In this document: positions 42,543-51,366 of the stretch, in pieces | Layout of the letters: each line of letters begins with the position of its first letter | Position numbering within the stretch: position 1 is the first letter of the stretch | From: Sphingomonas paucimobilis NBRC 13935 | GTDB taxonomy: Bacteria; Pseudomonadota; Alphaproteobacteria; Sphingomonadales; Sphingomonadaceae | Assembly (NCBI RefSeq): GCF_000739895.2 | Contig: NZ_BBJS01000063.1 | Span: 1 to 64,000, forward strand | Length of the DNA: 64,000 bases | Direction: 5' to 3' | Notes under the pieces: generated by a model | Told to the model about the DNA's origin: nothing | Seen by the model: only the letters and a program-made list of their open reading frames with translations | The model's database searches: none | Translations under genes and position numbers: made by a program

Positions 42543-42726
42543 GCGGTTCCTGGGCACGGCTCTTCTGCCGACCTGCGCGCCGGCATCCGCGCAAACTCTG
42601 CGCGAGGCGATCGTTCAGGCTGATGTCAGCCACCCGCAGCTTGCCGCAGCGCGGGCGCGACAAGAGGCGCTGGAGGAGACGTCGGAACAAGCGCCGGCCG
42701 GCTTCCGGCGGCCAAGCCGCGATTGA
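42535..42726 (+). pseudogene. truncated TolC-family outer-membrane efflux gene
   Basis: The ATG overlaps the permease stop by 8 nt, the expected place for the outer-membrane channel of a tripartite exporter. After a signal-like start, the text QTLREAIVQADVSHPQLAAA then RARQEALEE is typical of the first TolC repeat. The frame ends at residue 63, against about 450 for the family. No continuation was found in the remaining 120 bp before the convergent gene. The exporter must borrow another TolC or be broken. Confidence 0.65.
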
Positions 42727-42850
42727 TGAGCTTGTCGCGGGCGCCGAAGGGCTGCGCGACACTGCTGCCGCGATCCCGTAGGTGGTGTTTGCGCCGTGAG
42801 CGCGGGCGAGTAGTCACGATCGGCCGCTCATACTGCCCACCAACCGCGCG

Positions 42851-44653
42851 TCAGCCGCGCCCGATTACATTTTCGATACGGGAGGACCGCACCCGGCCAT
42901 CGGCGAAGCTGAGCCTATGGGTGTGATAAGGCAGCAAAGCCTCGTCATGAATGACACTGATGATCGTGGCCTGCGGAAGGCTCACGCTTAGGCGGTCATA
43001 GAAATAGCGTGCATTCTCGGCATCCAGCGCACTGGTCGCTTCGTCGAGGACCAACAGGGTCGGACGATGCAACAGGATACGCGCCAGGGCGAGACGCTGT
43101 TGCTCGCCGGGCGACAATTCTTCCTGCCACAGCCGCAGGCCGTGGATTTCGTCCGCCAGATGCCCCAAGCGGACCTGCTCCAGCAGGGCATGGACGGCCG
43201 CATCGTCATGCGCCTCGGGCCGGTCGGGGAAACAGATCGCGGCCTTCAGCGTACCGAGCGGCAGATAGAGACGCTGTGGCACGAACATCGCGCGGCTGTC
43301 ATTCGCCATGGTCACCCGGCCTGCACCATCGGGCCACAATCCGGCGAGCGCCCGGATCAGCGTCGACTTGCCGGCCGCGGAGGCGCCACATAGCGCCCAG
43401 CGCTCACCCTCACCGACACGCCAGTCGCCGACCGCGACCAGAGCCTCGCCATGCGGACGATGCAGCGTCAGGTCCTGCGTCGCCAGGGCCACACCGGGCG
43501 GGGCCCCCGCTCCCACCGTGATGCCGGCCGGACACGCATCGTCGATCGCGTCGTCCAGCCCCTTGATGCGGTTGAAATAGCTGATCTGCTGGCCGATCAA
43601 TTGATAGCTTTTGACGAAATAGCCAAGCTGCATGCCGAGTTGCCCGAACGCTTCGCGCCCCGCCATCAACTGGCCAAAGCTCATGCCGCCGGCAAAATAG
43701 GTCGGCACCATGATGAACAGTGGCAGCACCGTCCCCAGCCGGTCATAGACGCTGCCCGCCGCCGTGATGCCCAGCGAACTGTAGATGACCGAACGGAAGT
43801 TCAGCCGCACCGCATCGAACGAATATTCCAGCGCCTGCCGCTCGGTCGAAACCGCGCCCGCCAAGCCGATCTGGGCGGCGTTGCGCCGGACATGGATCAG
43901 GCCGGATCGGAAATCCGCCTCACGATGTTGCTGACGCATCATCGCACGGATGAAGGGCTGGCCGATCCTGGCGGTCAGGTAAGAACCGATGAGCGCATAA
44001 GCGACGGCGTACCAGACCGTGCTTCCGGGGATCGAAAAAGCCATACCACCCAGCGAGACGCGAATGGGTGGCGCGGTTTCCAGCAGGACCATGGCAAAAG
44101 TGATGCCGGTCACGATCGAACCGATCAGGCGCATGACGATATGCAGCGCCCCCACCGTCATGCCGAGCGCGGCGGTGATCGCGTTCAGGTCATCGGCAAT
44201 GCGCTGGTCGGGATTGTCGATGATCCGCAACCGCTCGATCTCCGCGTAGCGATTACGGCTCATCCAGCGATTGAGATAGTCACGGGTCAGATAGGTTCGC
44301 CAACGGATCGACAGCAGGCCATCAACGAAATTCTCCGTCATGATCATGAGGACCTGCATCGCCATGATGCCGAGGAATATGATCATCAACGGCACGAGCT
44401 GATCGGCTTCACGCTGTTCGATGGCGTCGAAGAATTGACGCTGCCAGCGATTGGTGCGCAGCAGGATGAAGGCCGTGCCGAACTGGAAAAAGAACAGCGT
44501 GATCAGCGCGAACCACGCAAATTTCCAGTCCGACGACGTCCAATAGCCGCGGACCAGCCGCCAGGCGTCCCGCCATCGTGCCGTAGTGGACTGGGGTGGG
44601 GCGAGGCCCGTCTCGCGACGGACCTCCCCGCTCTGGCTGGGTTGCGGCATCAT
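42851..44653 (-). CDS. SbmA/BacA-like ABC transporter (fused permease and ATPase)
   Basis: A 600-residue exporter-fold protein with a SbmA/BacA-type transmembrane half (about 35-340; YWTSSDWKFAWFALITLFFF, then WMSRNRYAEIERLRIIDNPDQRIADD). This is fused to an ATPase domain: Walker A GASAAGKST, signature LSPGEQQRLALARILL, Walker B LLVLDEATSALD. Related proteins import peptides or cobalamin-like and bleomycin-like molecules across the inner membrane. It starts 20 bp after the TonB receptor stop, so the two are co-transcribed. A role in importing what the receptor brings in is inferred. Confidence 0.86.
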   Translation of the reverse strand: MMPQPSQSGEVRRETGLAPPQSTTARWRDAWRLVRGYWTSSDWKFAWFALITLFFFQFGTAFILLRTNRWQRQFFDAIEQREADQLVPLMIIFLGIMAMQVLMIMTENFVDGLLSIRWRTYLTRDYLNRWMSRNRYAEIERLRIIDNPDQRIADDLNAITAALGMTVGALHIVMRLIGSIVTGITFAMVLLETAPPIRVSLGGMAFSIPGSTVWYAVAYALIGSYLTARIGQPFIRAMMRQQHREADFRSGLIHVRRNAAQIGLAGAVSTERQALEYSFDAVRLNFRSVIYSSLGITAAGSVYDRLGTVLPLFIMVPTYFAGGMSFGQLMAGREAFGQLGMQLGYFVKSYQLIGQQISYFNRIKGLDDAIDDACPAGITVGAGAPPGVALATQDLTLHRPHGEALVAVGDWRVGEGERWALCGASAAGKSTLIRALAGLWPDGAGRVTMANDSRAMFVPQRLYLPLGTLKAAICFPDRPEAHDDAAVHALLEQVRLGHLADEIHGLRLWQEELSPGEQQRLALARILLHRPTLLVLDEATSALDAENARYFYDRLSVSLPQATIISVIHDEALLPYHTHRLSFADGRVRSSRIENVIGRG

Positions 44654-44672
44654 GGATCAGATGTCCTGTCGA

Positions 44673-46979
44673 TCAGAAGAAACGATAGCCGACCGTGAGG
44701 CGCCAGGTACGCGGCTCGCCGAGCGGGACGTAACTGGTCGCGCGCGTCGGATTATAATTCTGACGATCGAAAAGATTGCGCACACCGATATTCAGATCAA
44801 GCCGACCGATCGATAGGAACCCGTTGAGGTTCGCCTGCACCGCGGCGGGAATTTCATACAGGCCGCGCGTGTCGATCAGCGAACGCGACCGCCCGGTAAC
44901 CCCGGCACCCAATCCCGCCCTCGTCTTGTCGCCGATGCGATGCATGTAGGAGGCATAGAGATTGTACACGTCGCGCGGCTGCCCCGCGACGACGAACCCG
45001 ATATTCGCCGAGGGCTTGAGATAGGAATAATCGGTGCGCGTAAACGCACCTGACACCGTCAACCCGCGCAGCGGTTCGCCACTGAGGTTCAGGTCAATAC
45101 CCCGGCCGAGAATGCCCGGCACAGCGACCTGGAAGCGCGGATCGACCGCATCGCGATCGAGAAGGTTGCTCTGGCGGATGCTGAACCACGATGCGTTGAT
45201 CAGCATCCGCTTGTTGAACAGATCCCATTTCACGCCCGTTTCGGTGTTCCGCGTCCGCACATCGGGCAGCCGATCACCGAACCGATCGATCGCGAATGTG
45301 GGGATATAGCCATAGGCCAGCGTCCCAAAGACCGACAAATTGCCGGTTATGTCGACTACCGCGCCATAGTTGGGCGCGGACGCCGAGACCTTGGTGTTCG
45401 AATTGCTGGGGCGGCGACCGGTGATGATGCTACCAACCTCGATATCGGTCCGGCGGACGCCCGCCAGAAGATGGATTGGGCCGAAACCGACCAGATACTG
45501 GCCGTAATAGCCACGCTGTTCCATATTGACGGTCGAGGTCTCGTTGCCGAACTTGATCGCCAGCGGGCGCAGCGTGCCTGTGGGGTTCAGGAAGTTATAC
45601 GGAAACATCCCGCCGTCATCGGCGTAGAATGCCTTCACGTCATTCTCGACGCGGGTGAAACCCGCCACCAGCTTGTGCGTCACGCCACCGGTGTCGAACG
45701 CAATCCGAGCGAAGGTGTCGATCGCATTGCTCTTCGAGCGCTGACGCACCCCGCTGCTCGACAAAAGCAGCAGCCCGTTATTGTTGAGGACCACGAAGGG
45801 AGAATATTGCTTCAACGAGAAGCTGACATCCTGATGCTGCGCGCGGCCGACGAGGGTCAGCCAATCCGTCACCTTCTGCGTGATCTCGGCATTGAACTGC
45901 GTGGTGCCGATCCGCACCCCTTGATCCGCATCGCCGACCAGCCTGCGGCCATCCGGCAGTTCGAACGGTTTCTTCGTCGTGGTGTTGAGCAGGGTATAGG
46001 GGACCATGCCGAACAGCTGGGTGCCCAGCGTCGTCGAGACGATGATGTCGGTATCCGCGTTCTTGTAACGCAGCGAGGGCGCGAACAGATAATCCTGGTC
46101 GCCGCGATAGCCGCCGAAATTCCGGTCGGCGGTCGCCGCCGTGGCGATGATACGCCCGCTGAAGCGATCGTCGCTCGAGATCGCGCGATTGGCATCGATC
46201 GTGCCGCGTGCCAACCCGAACGAACCGGTATCGACCGAGACGTAAAGCCGCTCCTCGGCATTGGGCTTTTTAGTGACGATGTTGATCGTACCGCCCAGAT
46301 TATCCCCACCCAGCAGGATCGCGTCGGGGCCCTTCAACACCTCGATCCGTTCGATATTGGCGAGCGACTGGGTGGTTCCCGCCGCGAAGCTGGAACTGGA
46401 TGCCGACGGCAGGCCATTGACCGCACCCTGCGCCGAAAAGCCGCGCACCGAATAACCGACGCCGCCCTGAACCGTGGCGGTGTTGACGACGACGCCGCCG
46501 GCATTGGCAAGGGCTTCGGCCATCGTCAGCGCCTGTTGCTGCTCGAGCAGCTTGGCGGAAATGACCTGGGTGTTGCGCGGCTGATCGCGCAGCGACTGGC
46601 CGAGCCGCGAGGAACTGGTCGGCCCGCGCACCAGCACGCTGGTTTCCGCCTCATTGGGCCGCGCGATGACCAGGACATCGTTGACGATCGCGATACGACC
46701 GTTGTCGTCGACGTTCACCGCCACGGGCAGGCCGCGTGTCGCCTGCGCCACCGCATCCCGTTCGCTGTGCGCATCGACCACGGGCCGGGCCGTCATGCCC
46801 TTGACCGCGTCGGGGTCGATATTCAGCGGCACCCCCCATTGTGCCGCAATCCGCTGAAGCGCCTGACCAAGCGGCAACGCAGGTTGTGACAGCGTCTGAT
46901 CCTGCGCCCAGGCCACGCCCGGTGTGGCGGTGGTGGCCAGTGCCAAAAGACTGGCCGCAAGCATATGGCGTGTATTCAT
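44673..46979 (-). CDS. TonB-dependent siderophore-type receptor with STN domain
   Basis: A 768-residue outer-membrane receptor. Signal peptide (about 1-26), STN domain (about 35-105; LPLGQALQRIAAQWGVPLNI), plug (about 115-255; VRGPTSSSRLG, RIEVLKGPDAILLGGDNLGG, INIVTKKP), then a barrel ending in VGYRFF. The STN domain usually signals to a FecR protein, but none is encoded nearby; the pair at 3089-4711 is 40 kb away. The ATG at 46979 with GGGGGA upstream is preferred over one six codons earlier. It is the middle gene of the M16 peptidase/receptor/SbmA-like set. Confidence 0.9.
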   Translation of the reverse strand: MNTRHMLAASLLALATTATPGVAWAQDQTLSQPALPLGQALQRIAAQWGVPLNIDPDAVKGMTARPVVDAHSERDAVAQATRGLPVAVNVDDNGRIAIVNDVLVIARPNEAETSVLVRGPTSSSRLGQSLRDQPRNTQVISAKLLEQQQALTMAEALANAGGVVVNTATVQGGVGYSVRGFSAQGAVNGLPSASSSSFAAGTTQSLANIERIEVLKGPDAILLGGDNLGGTINIVTKKPNAEERLYVSVDTGSFGLARGTIDANRAISSDDRFSGRIIATAATADRNFGGYRGDQDYLFAPSLRYKNADTDIIVSTTLGTQLFGMVPYTLLNTTTKKPFELPDGRRLVGDADQGVRIGTTQFNAEITQKVTDWLTLVGRAQHQDVSFSLKQYSPFVVLNNNGLLLLSSSGVRQRSKSNAIDTFARIAFDTGGVTHKLVAGFTRVENDVKAFYADDGGMFPYNFLNPTGTLRPLAIKFGNETSTVNMEQRGYYGQYLVGFGPIHLLAGVRRTDIEVGSIITGRRPSNSNTKVSASAPNYGAVVDITGNLSVFGTLAYGYIPTFAIDRFGDRLPDVRTRNTETGVKWDLFNKRMLINASWFSIRQSNLLDRDAVDPRFQVAVPGILGRGIDLNLSGEPLRGLTVSGAFTRTDYSYLKPSANIGFVVAGQPRDVYNLYASYMHRIGDKTRAGLGAGVTGRSRSLIDTRGLYEIPAAVQANLNGFLSIGRLDLNIGVRNLFDRQNYNPTRATSYVPLGEPRTWRLTVGYRFF

Positions 46980-47059
46980 AGGAGTCCCCCCTGACATTTG
47001 ACGATCGAACTGCGCGGCACTCTCCCCATGCTTGCGCTTCCGACATATTGCGGAGTCTA

Positions 47060-49849
47060 TCAGCGTGCCGGTTCGATCACCTCCGGCACGCCAAGCTTCA
47101 AATCCTTGAACTGATTGCGAATCTGCGCCCAGTCACCGACCAGGACCCAATGGACCGTGGCCGGATCGTCAAAGGCGCGCGCGGCCTGCTTGACCTGATC
47201 CAAAGTCAGGGCGCGCAGCCGCATCGGCCGATGTGCGATATCGTCATAGGGCAGGCCGTCCGACTGGGCGTCCGCCATGGCGGACAGCAGATCGGCATTG
47301 CTCTCAAGCTGCGCGGCGGCACTGTTCGCGGCCGTGGTCACGATACGGCCGAGCTCGACTTGGTCGGGCGGCCGATCGCTGGTCAGCATGCGCATCTCTT
47401 TGCCGAGTTCGGCCACCGAGTCGCCGCTATGCGCACGATCGACCGTGCCGGCGATGATCCAGCGCCGCTGGCCACGCGTGTCATACACGCCAGAGCCGAT
47501 GCCATAGGTCCAGCCCTTGTCCCCACGCAGGTTCGCACCGATGCGTGATGTCGAATTGCCGCCATAGACCTCGTTGCCGACCCAGGTCGCGGCGGCATCC
47601 GTGCCACCCGGCATATCCGCGGCCGGGATCACCTTGCCGGCCATGATATAGGTCTGGGCGGCGCCCGGCTTATCGATGACGGTCAGCGAGGGCGCCGCGC
47701 GACCGCGCGCTGGCGGAATGGGCATCGGGGGTACCGCAGGGCCCTCCGCTTTCCACGAATTCAGTGCCTTTTCGAGCAGCGGCTTGAGCGTCACCATATC
47801 GGCGTCGGCGGCAATATAGAGCGTCGCACGATCGGGACGGAGATGGGTGCGGAGCCACGCCCGGACTGCCGTCGGATCGATCGCCTCGACCTGCGCAATC
47901 GCATCGGCGGCCGTCGCCGGCGGGGCATAGGGATGCCCGGTCCCATAGATCGCGGTGTAGAGCGCGCGTTCGGCCCCCGCACCGCGGTTGATCGTCTCGG
48001 TCCGCAGCCGGTCGATCCGCGCAGATTTGAGCGATGCGAGTGCATCCGGCGCAACGTCGGGCCGGGTCAACATCCGGCCGAACAATGCCAGCCCCGATGA
48101 CAATTGTGCCGCGTCCCAGTTGAAGATCAGGTCGGCGTGATCGAGACCGATCTTGTCGTTCAGCCAGCCATTCAGCGCATCGACCTGCTCCTTGGCGGCC
48201 AGTTGGCCCGAAGTCTTGCCCTTGGCCGCCAGCAGATCCAGCACGATCGGCGCGATTTCATGCGACGCGCCCGCACTGCCACCATCGTCGAACCGCAGCA
48301 GCAACGTGTCGGACAGGCCGCCGGGGCGCGAAACCAGGATGACGTTCAGTCCGTTCGACAATTGCGCTTGCTGGACGGCCGGAAAGGTGATCGGCGCCAT
48401 CGGCCCTATCGGAGGTGCCCCCTGGGTCAGGTCATAGCCGCCCGGTATCGCTTTCAGCGGCGGCTTGGGCAGGATCGCGAGCTGGTAGCCCGGCCGGCCA
48501 TAGACATCCGCCGCCACACGGCGGACGCTTTCGGGTGTCGCGCTCAACAATTGCTGAAGATAGGCCTCGGCATAATCATCCTCCTGATTCTGCCGCGCGC
48601 CGCGTGCCAGCAGGAATGCCTTGCCGGACGTGCTGCCCTGCAGGCCCAGGAGATATTGGATGCGGGCCGCGCGGGCGCTTTCCAACTCGGCCTGGGTCGG
48701 CCCCTCGGCAACGAAGCGCGCCAAGGCCGCGTCGACCTCCGCCTCGACCCGCGCCATCTGATCGCCCTTGATACCGGCGACGGTGAAACCCATGCGGCTC
48801 GACAGCAGGCCTTCGTCGAAGGTGACGAACGCCGCTTGCGCGAGGCCCAGTTCCTCGATCAGCCGCCGGTTCAAACGCGATCGTGCGCCATTGGCCATGA
48901 TCTGCGCGATCAGATCGAGCGCGGCGATGGCTGGCGATCCCGCCGGGGGTGCGAAATAGCTTACATAGAGGCGGCCGTCGGGCACGGACGCGAACATCTG
49001 CCGGCGCATCGCCCCGGGCAGCGACATCGATCGTGTCAGCAGCCGATCGACAGGCAACCGAGGCGCTAGACCCCCGAAATACTTCGCCACCAGCGCGCGT
49101 GCCTCGTCGCCACCGATATCGCCCGCCAGGATCAGCGTGACGTTCGACGGACCATAATAGGTGTCGAACCAGCCGCGCGCGCCTTCCACCGTCACCGCAT
49201 CCAGATCGGCCTCATCACCGATGACGCTATGGTGATAGGGATGGTCGGCGGGGTACATATCCCCCAGGATCGTCGCATCGAGCCCGCCAAAAGGCTCGCT
49301 CGCCCGCAATCGCTTCTCGTTCAGCACCACGCCGACTTCGCGCTTGATCCGCTCCGGCGTCAGCGCCGCGCCGATATGCCCCATCCGGTCGGCCTCGAGA
49401 AACAAGACCCGGTCCAGCGCGGCACGTGGGAAAGTCTCGAAGAAGGTGGTGGTGTCCTGGGTCGTGATGGCGTTGATGTTCGTGGCGCCCATATCCTGGA
49501 GCGACCGCAGGGCGCCTTCATTCCAATGTGCACTGCCATCGAGCGCCAGATGTTCGAACAGATGGGCATAGCCATGTTGCCCGGCCCCTTCGTCCTTCGA
49601 GCCGACGTCATAAACCACCGTCGCCGATATCAGTGGCACGCGCCTGCTGGTCTGAACGATCACCTTCAATCCATTGGGCAGCGTGAAGCGTGTCACCGGA
49701 TCGGTGATCGCGCGGTTCGGCAGCTTGGTCGAGGGAATGGTAGAGATCGCCGGGCCGGGCACACGCTGCCGAGCCTCGGTCGCCGGGGCGAGGATCGCAT
49801 TCGACGCCGTGGCGGCCATCAGAGCAACAACTGCAAACGCTTTTGCCAT
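47060..49849 (-). CDS. M16 family zinc metallopeptidase (two-domain pitrilysin type)
   Basis: This 929-residue exported peptidase has an N-terminal signal sequence (about 1-27). The inverted zinc motif HLFEH is at 96-100, with the third ligand Glu in VVLNEKRLRASEP. The C-terminal half repeats the fold but lacks HxxEH (SHEIAPIVLDLL), as in non-catalytic halves of the family. M16 enzymes cut short peptides inside a closed chamber. It lies 80 bp before the TonB receptor gene on the same strand. Processing of an imported peptide is plausible but inferred. It is divergent from the MocR-type regulator across 54 bp. Confidence 0.9.
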   Translation of the reverse strand: MAKAFAVVALMAATASNAILAPATEARQRVPGPAISTIPSTKLPNRAITDPVTRFTLPNGLKVIVQTSRRVPLISATVVYDVGSKDEGAGQHGYAHLFEHLALDGSAHWNEGALRSLQDMGATNINAITTQDTTTFFETFPRAALDRVLFLEADRMGHIGAALTPERIKREVGVVLNEKRLRASEPFGGLDATILGDMYPADHPYHHSVIGDEADLDAVTVEGARGWFDTYYGPSNVTLILAGDIGGDEARALVAKYFGGLAPRLPVDRLLTRSMSLPGAMRRQMFASVPDGRLYVSYFAPPAGSPAIAALDLIAQIMANGARSRLNRRLIEELGLAQAAFVTFDEGLLSSRMGFTVAGIKGDQMARVEAEVDAALARFVAEGPTQAELESARAARIQYLLGLQGSTSGKAFLLARGARQNQEDDYAEAYLQQLLSATPESVRRVAADVYGRPGYQLAILPKPPLKAIPGGYDLTQGAPPIGPMAPITFPAVQQAQLSNGLNVILVSRPGGLSDTLLLRFDDGGSAGASHEIAPIVLDLLAAKGKTSGQLAAKEQVDALNGWLNDKIGLDHADLIFNWDAAQLSSGLALFGRMLTRPDVAPDALASLKSARIDRLRTETINRGAGAERALYTAIYGTGHPYAPPATAADAIAQVEAIDPTAVRAWLRTHLRPDRATLYIAADADMVTLKPLLEKALNSWKAEGPAVPPMPIPPARGRAAPSLTVIDKPGAAQTYIMAGKVIPAADMPGGTDAAATWVGNEVYGGNSTSRIGANLRGDKGWTYGIGSGVYDTRGQRRWIIAGTVDRAHSGDSVAELGKEMRMLTSDRPPDQVELGRIVTTAANSAAAQLESNADLLSAMADAQSDGLPYDDIAHRPMRLRALTLDQVKQAARAFDDPATVHWVLVGDWAQIRNQFKDLKLGVPEVIEPAR

Positions 49850-49868
49850 TCGGCGAACATTACTGATT

Positions 49869-49886
49869 GCAAGCCGAGTTTCTTGC
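49869..49886. promoter_or_regulatory. inverted repeat in the M16/MocR divergent promoter
   Basis: GCAAG-N8-CTTGC lies in the 54-bp gap between the M16 peptidase and MocR-type regulator starts, inside TTGCAAGCCGAGTTTCTTGCAG, next to an AT-rich AAAAATATAAAA stretch suitable for a -10 region. It is the natural operator position for the regulator. A TTGC/GCAA core also recurs upstream of the receptor gene at 56954. Confidence 0.35.
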
Positions 49887-49903
49887 AGCCAAAAATATAA
49901 AAC

Positions 49904-51343
49904 ATGACCGGACTGTCCTACTCCACCGACCAGGACACTTTTGGGGGACCCCAGGGCCGCCGTGACGGGCAAGGCGGGCAGACCGCACGGGTGATCCGGG
50001 CGGTCGCGCAGGGCATTGCCGATGGCGTGTTGATCGCCGATCAGCGCCTGCCCTCGATCCGTGCCATGGCGGACGAACATGGCGTCAGTCGCGACACCGT
50101 ACAGCGCGCCTACGACAAGCTGGTGGCAGGCGGGCAGATTTACGCGCGGCGCGGATCGGGCTTCTATGTCTCCTCCCCTCCGGTCCTGCCGACCGTACCG
50201 GCGATCAAGGTCGCGCCCGTCGATCTCGCGCCGTTCCAGCTCATCCATTCGTCCCACCCGCTCGACCGCTCGCCGGGCAGTGGTGTGCTCCGTCACGAAC
50301 CATCGGCCGTCGAGGAATTGAACCGGGTTCTGAAAAGCGTGGCATCCTCAGCGTTGCGCACAACCGGCTATGGCGACCCCGCCGGCTATCTGCCGCTGCG
50401 CGAACAATTGCGTAACAAGCTGGGGATCGACGGCGTCGACGTGCCTGTCGATGCGATCCTGACGGTACCGGGCTCTATCGCGGGACTGGGGGTCGTGATC
50501 CGCGCATTCGTGCGGCCAGGCGGGCGGATCGTGGTGGAGGACCCGTGCTCCTTTGCGCATGTCGCCGCGCTTCTGTCGCAAGGGGCGGAAATCCTGCACG
50601 TGCCGCGCAAGGCGGACGGGCCGGACCTCGACGTGCTGCGGCTGCTATGCGAACGCTATCGCCCCGCGATGTTCCTGATGTCGTCGCTGATCCAGAATCC
50701 GACCGGCAGTTGCATCTCGCTGCACAAGGCGCGGCAGTTGATCGACATCGCCACCGAGTTCGAGATGATCCTGGTCGACGATGTCGGCCAGGCCGATCTC
50801 CTGCCCCCGGCCGGCAACCGGCCCGTGGCGCCCCTGTTGCTGCTCGATCATCTCGACCATGTCATCCATGTCGGCGGCTCGTCGCGGATCCTCGCCCCCG
50901 AGGTCGGCGTGGGCTACATCGTGGCCGGGGAACGCTATGGCGACATGCTGCGTCGCTTTCGGCCGCTGCAAGGGCTCGGCAACATGCTGATTCAGGAACG
51001 CGTGCTGTACCGCTTTCTCGACGAAGGGCTTTATCGCCGCCGTTGCGAGCGGATACGCGGGCAGCTGGCCAAGGGGACGATCGCGCTGCGCCAGCAATTC
51101 GCCAGGATGGGCATTGCCGCGGCGCCGTCGATGGGCGGGTTGTTCCTCTGGGCCGATCTGGGAAATTCCATCGACACGCTGGATCTTGCCAAGCGTCTGC
51201 TGGCGCGCGGCTTTTTGACCGCACCGGGCAAGCATTTCCGCCCGGCCGGGATGACCTCGTCCGAAATGCGGTTCAACGTCACCACCACCAGCGAGGCCGC
51301 GTTGCAGGCTTTGGCGGAAAGCCTGCCGCCCATACGGGATTGA
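49904..51343 (+). CDS. MocR-type (GntR plus aminotransferase-like) regulator lacking the PLP lysine
   Basis: A 479-residue protein with an N-terminal winged helix of GntR type (about 25-92; LPSIRAMADEHGVSRDTVQR) fused to an aminotransferase-fold domain (about 120-470). Fold markers are present (GDPAGYLPLREQL, QNPTG). However, the PLP-lysine site usually reading GTFSKTL is GGSSRIL, giving Arg328 (codon 50885-50887). The Tyr after the conserved Asp (usually DDYD) is also replaced (VDDVGQ). Covalent PLP binding should be impossible. It probably regulates the divergent M16/receptor/transporter operon with another effector. Confidence 0.87.
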   Translation: MTGLSYSTDQDTFGGPQGRRDGQGGQTARVIRAVAQGIADGVLIADQRLPSIRAMADEHGVSRDTVQRAYDKLVAGGQIYARRGSGFYVSSPPVLPTVPAIKVAPVDLAPFQLIHSSHPLDRSPGSGVLRHEPSAVEELNRVLKSVASSALRTTGYGDPAGYLPLREQLRNKLGIDGVDVPVDAILTVPGSIAGLGVVIRAFVRPGGRIVVEDPCSFAHVAALLSQGAEILHVPRKADGPDLDVLRLLCERYRPAMFLMSSLIQNPTGSCISLHKARQLIDIATEFEMILVDDVGQADLLPPAGNRPVAPLLLLDHLDHVIHVGGSSRILAPEVGVGYIVAGERYGDMLRRFRPLQGLGNMLIQERVLYRFLDEGLYRRRCERIRGQLAKGTIALRQQFARMGIAAAPSMGGLFLWADLGNSIDTLDLAKRLLARGFLTAPGKHFRPAGMTSSEMRFNVTTTSEAALQALAESLPPIRD

Positions 51344-51366
51344 GACGCTTCAACCGCCCGGATCGA

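Noticed and set aside
45471..46889. 472-codon plus-strand frame over the STN-type TonB receptor
   Set aside because: No domain recognisable; the receptor on the minus strand has STN, plug and barrel signatures in order.
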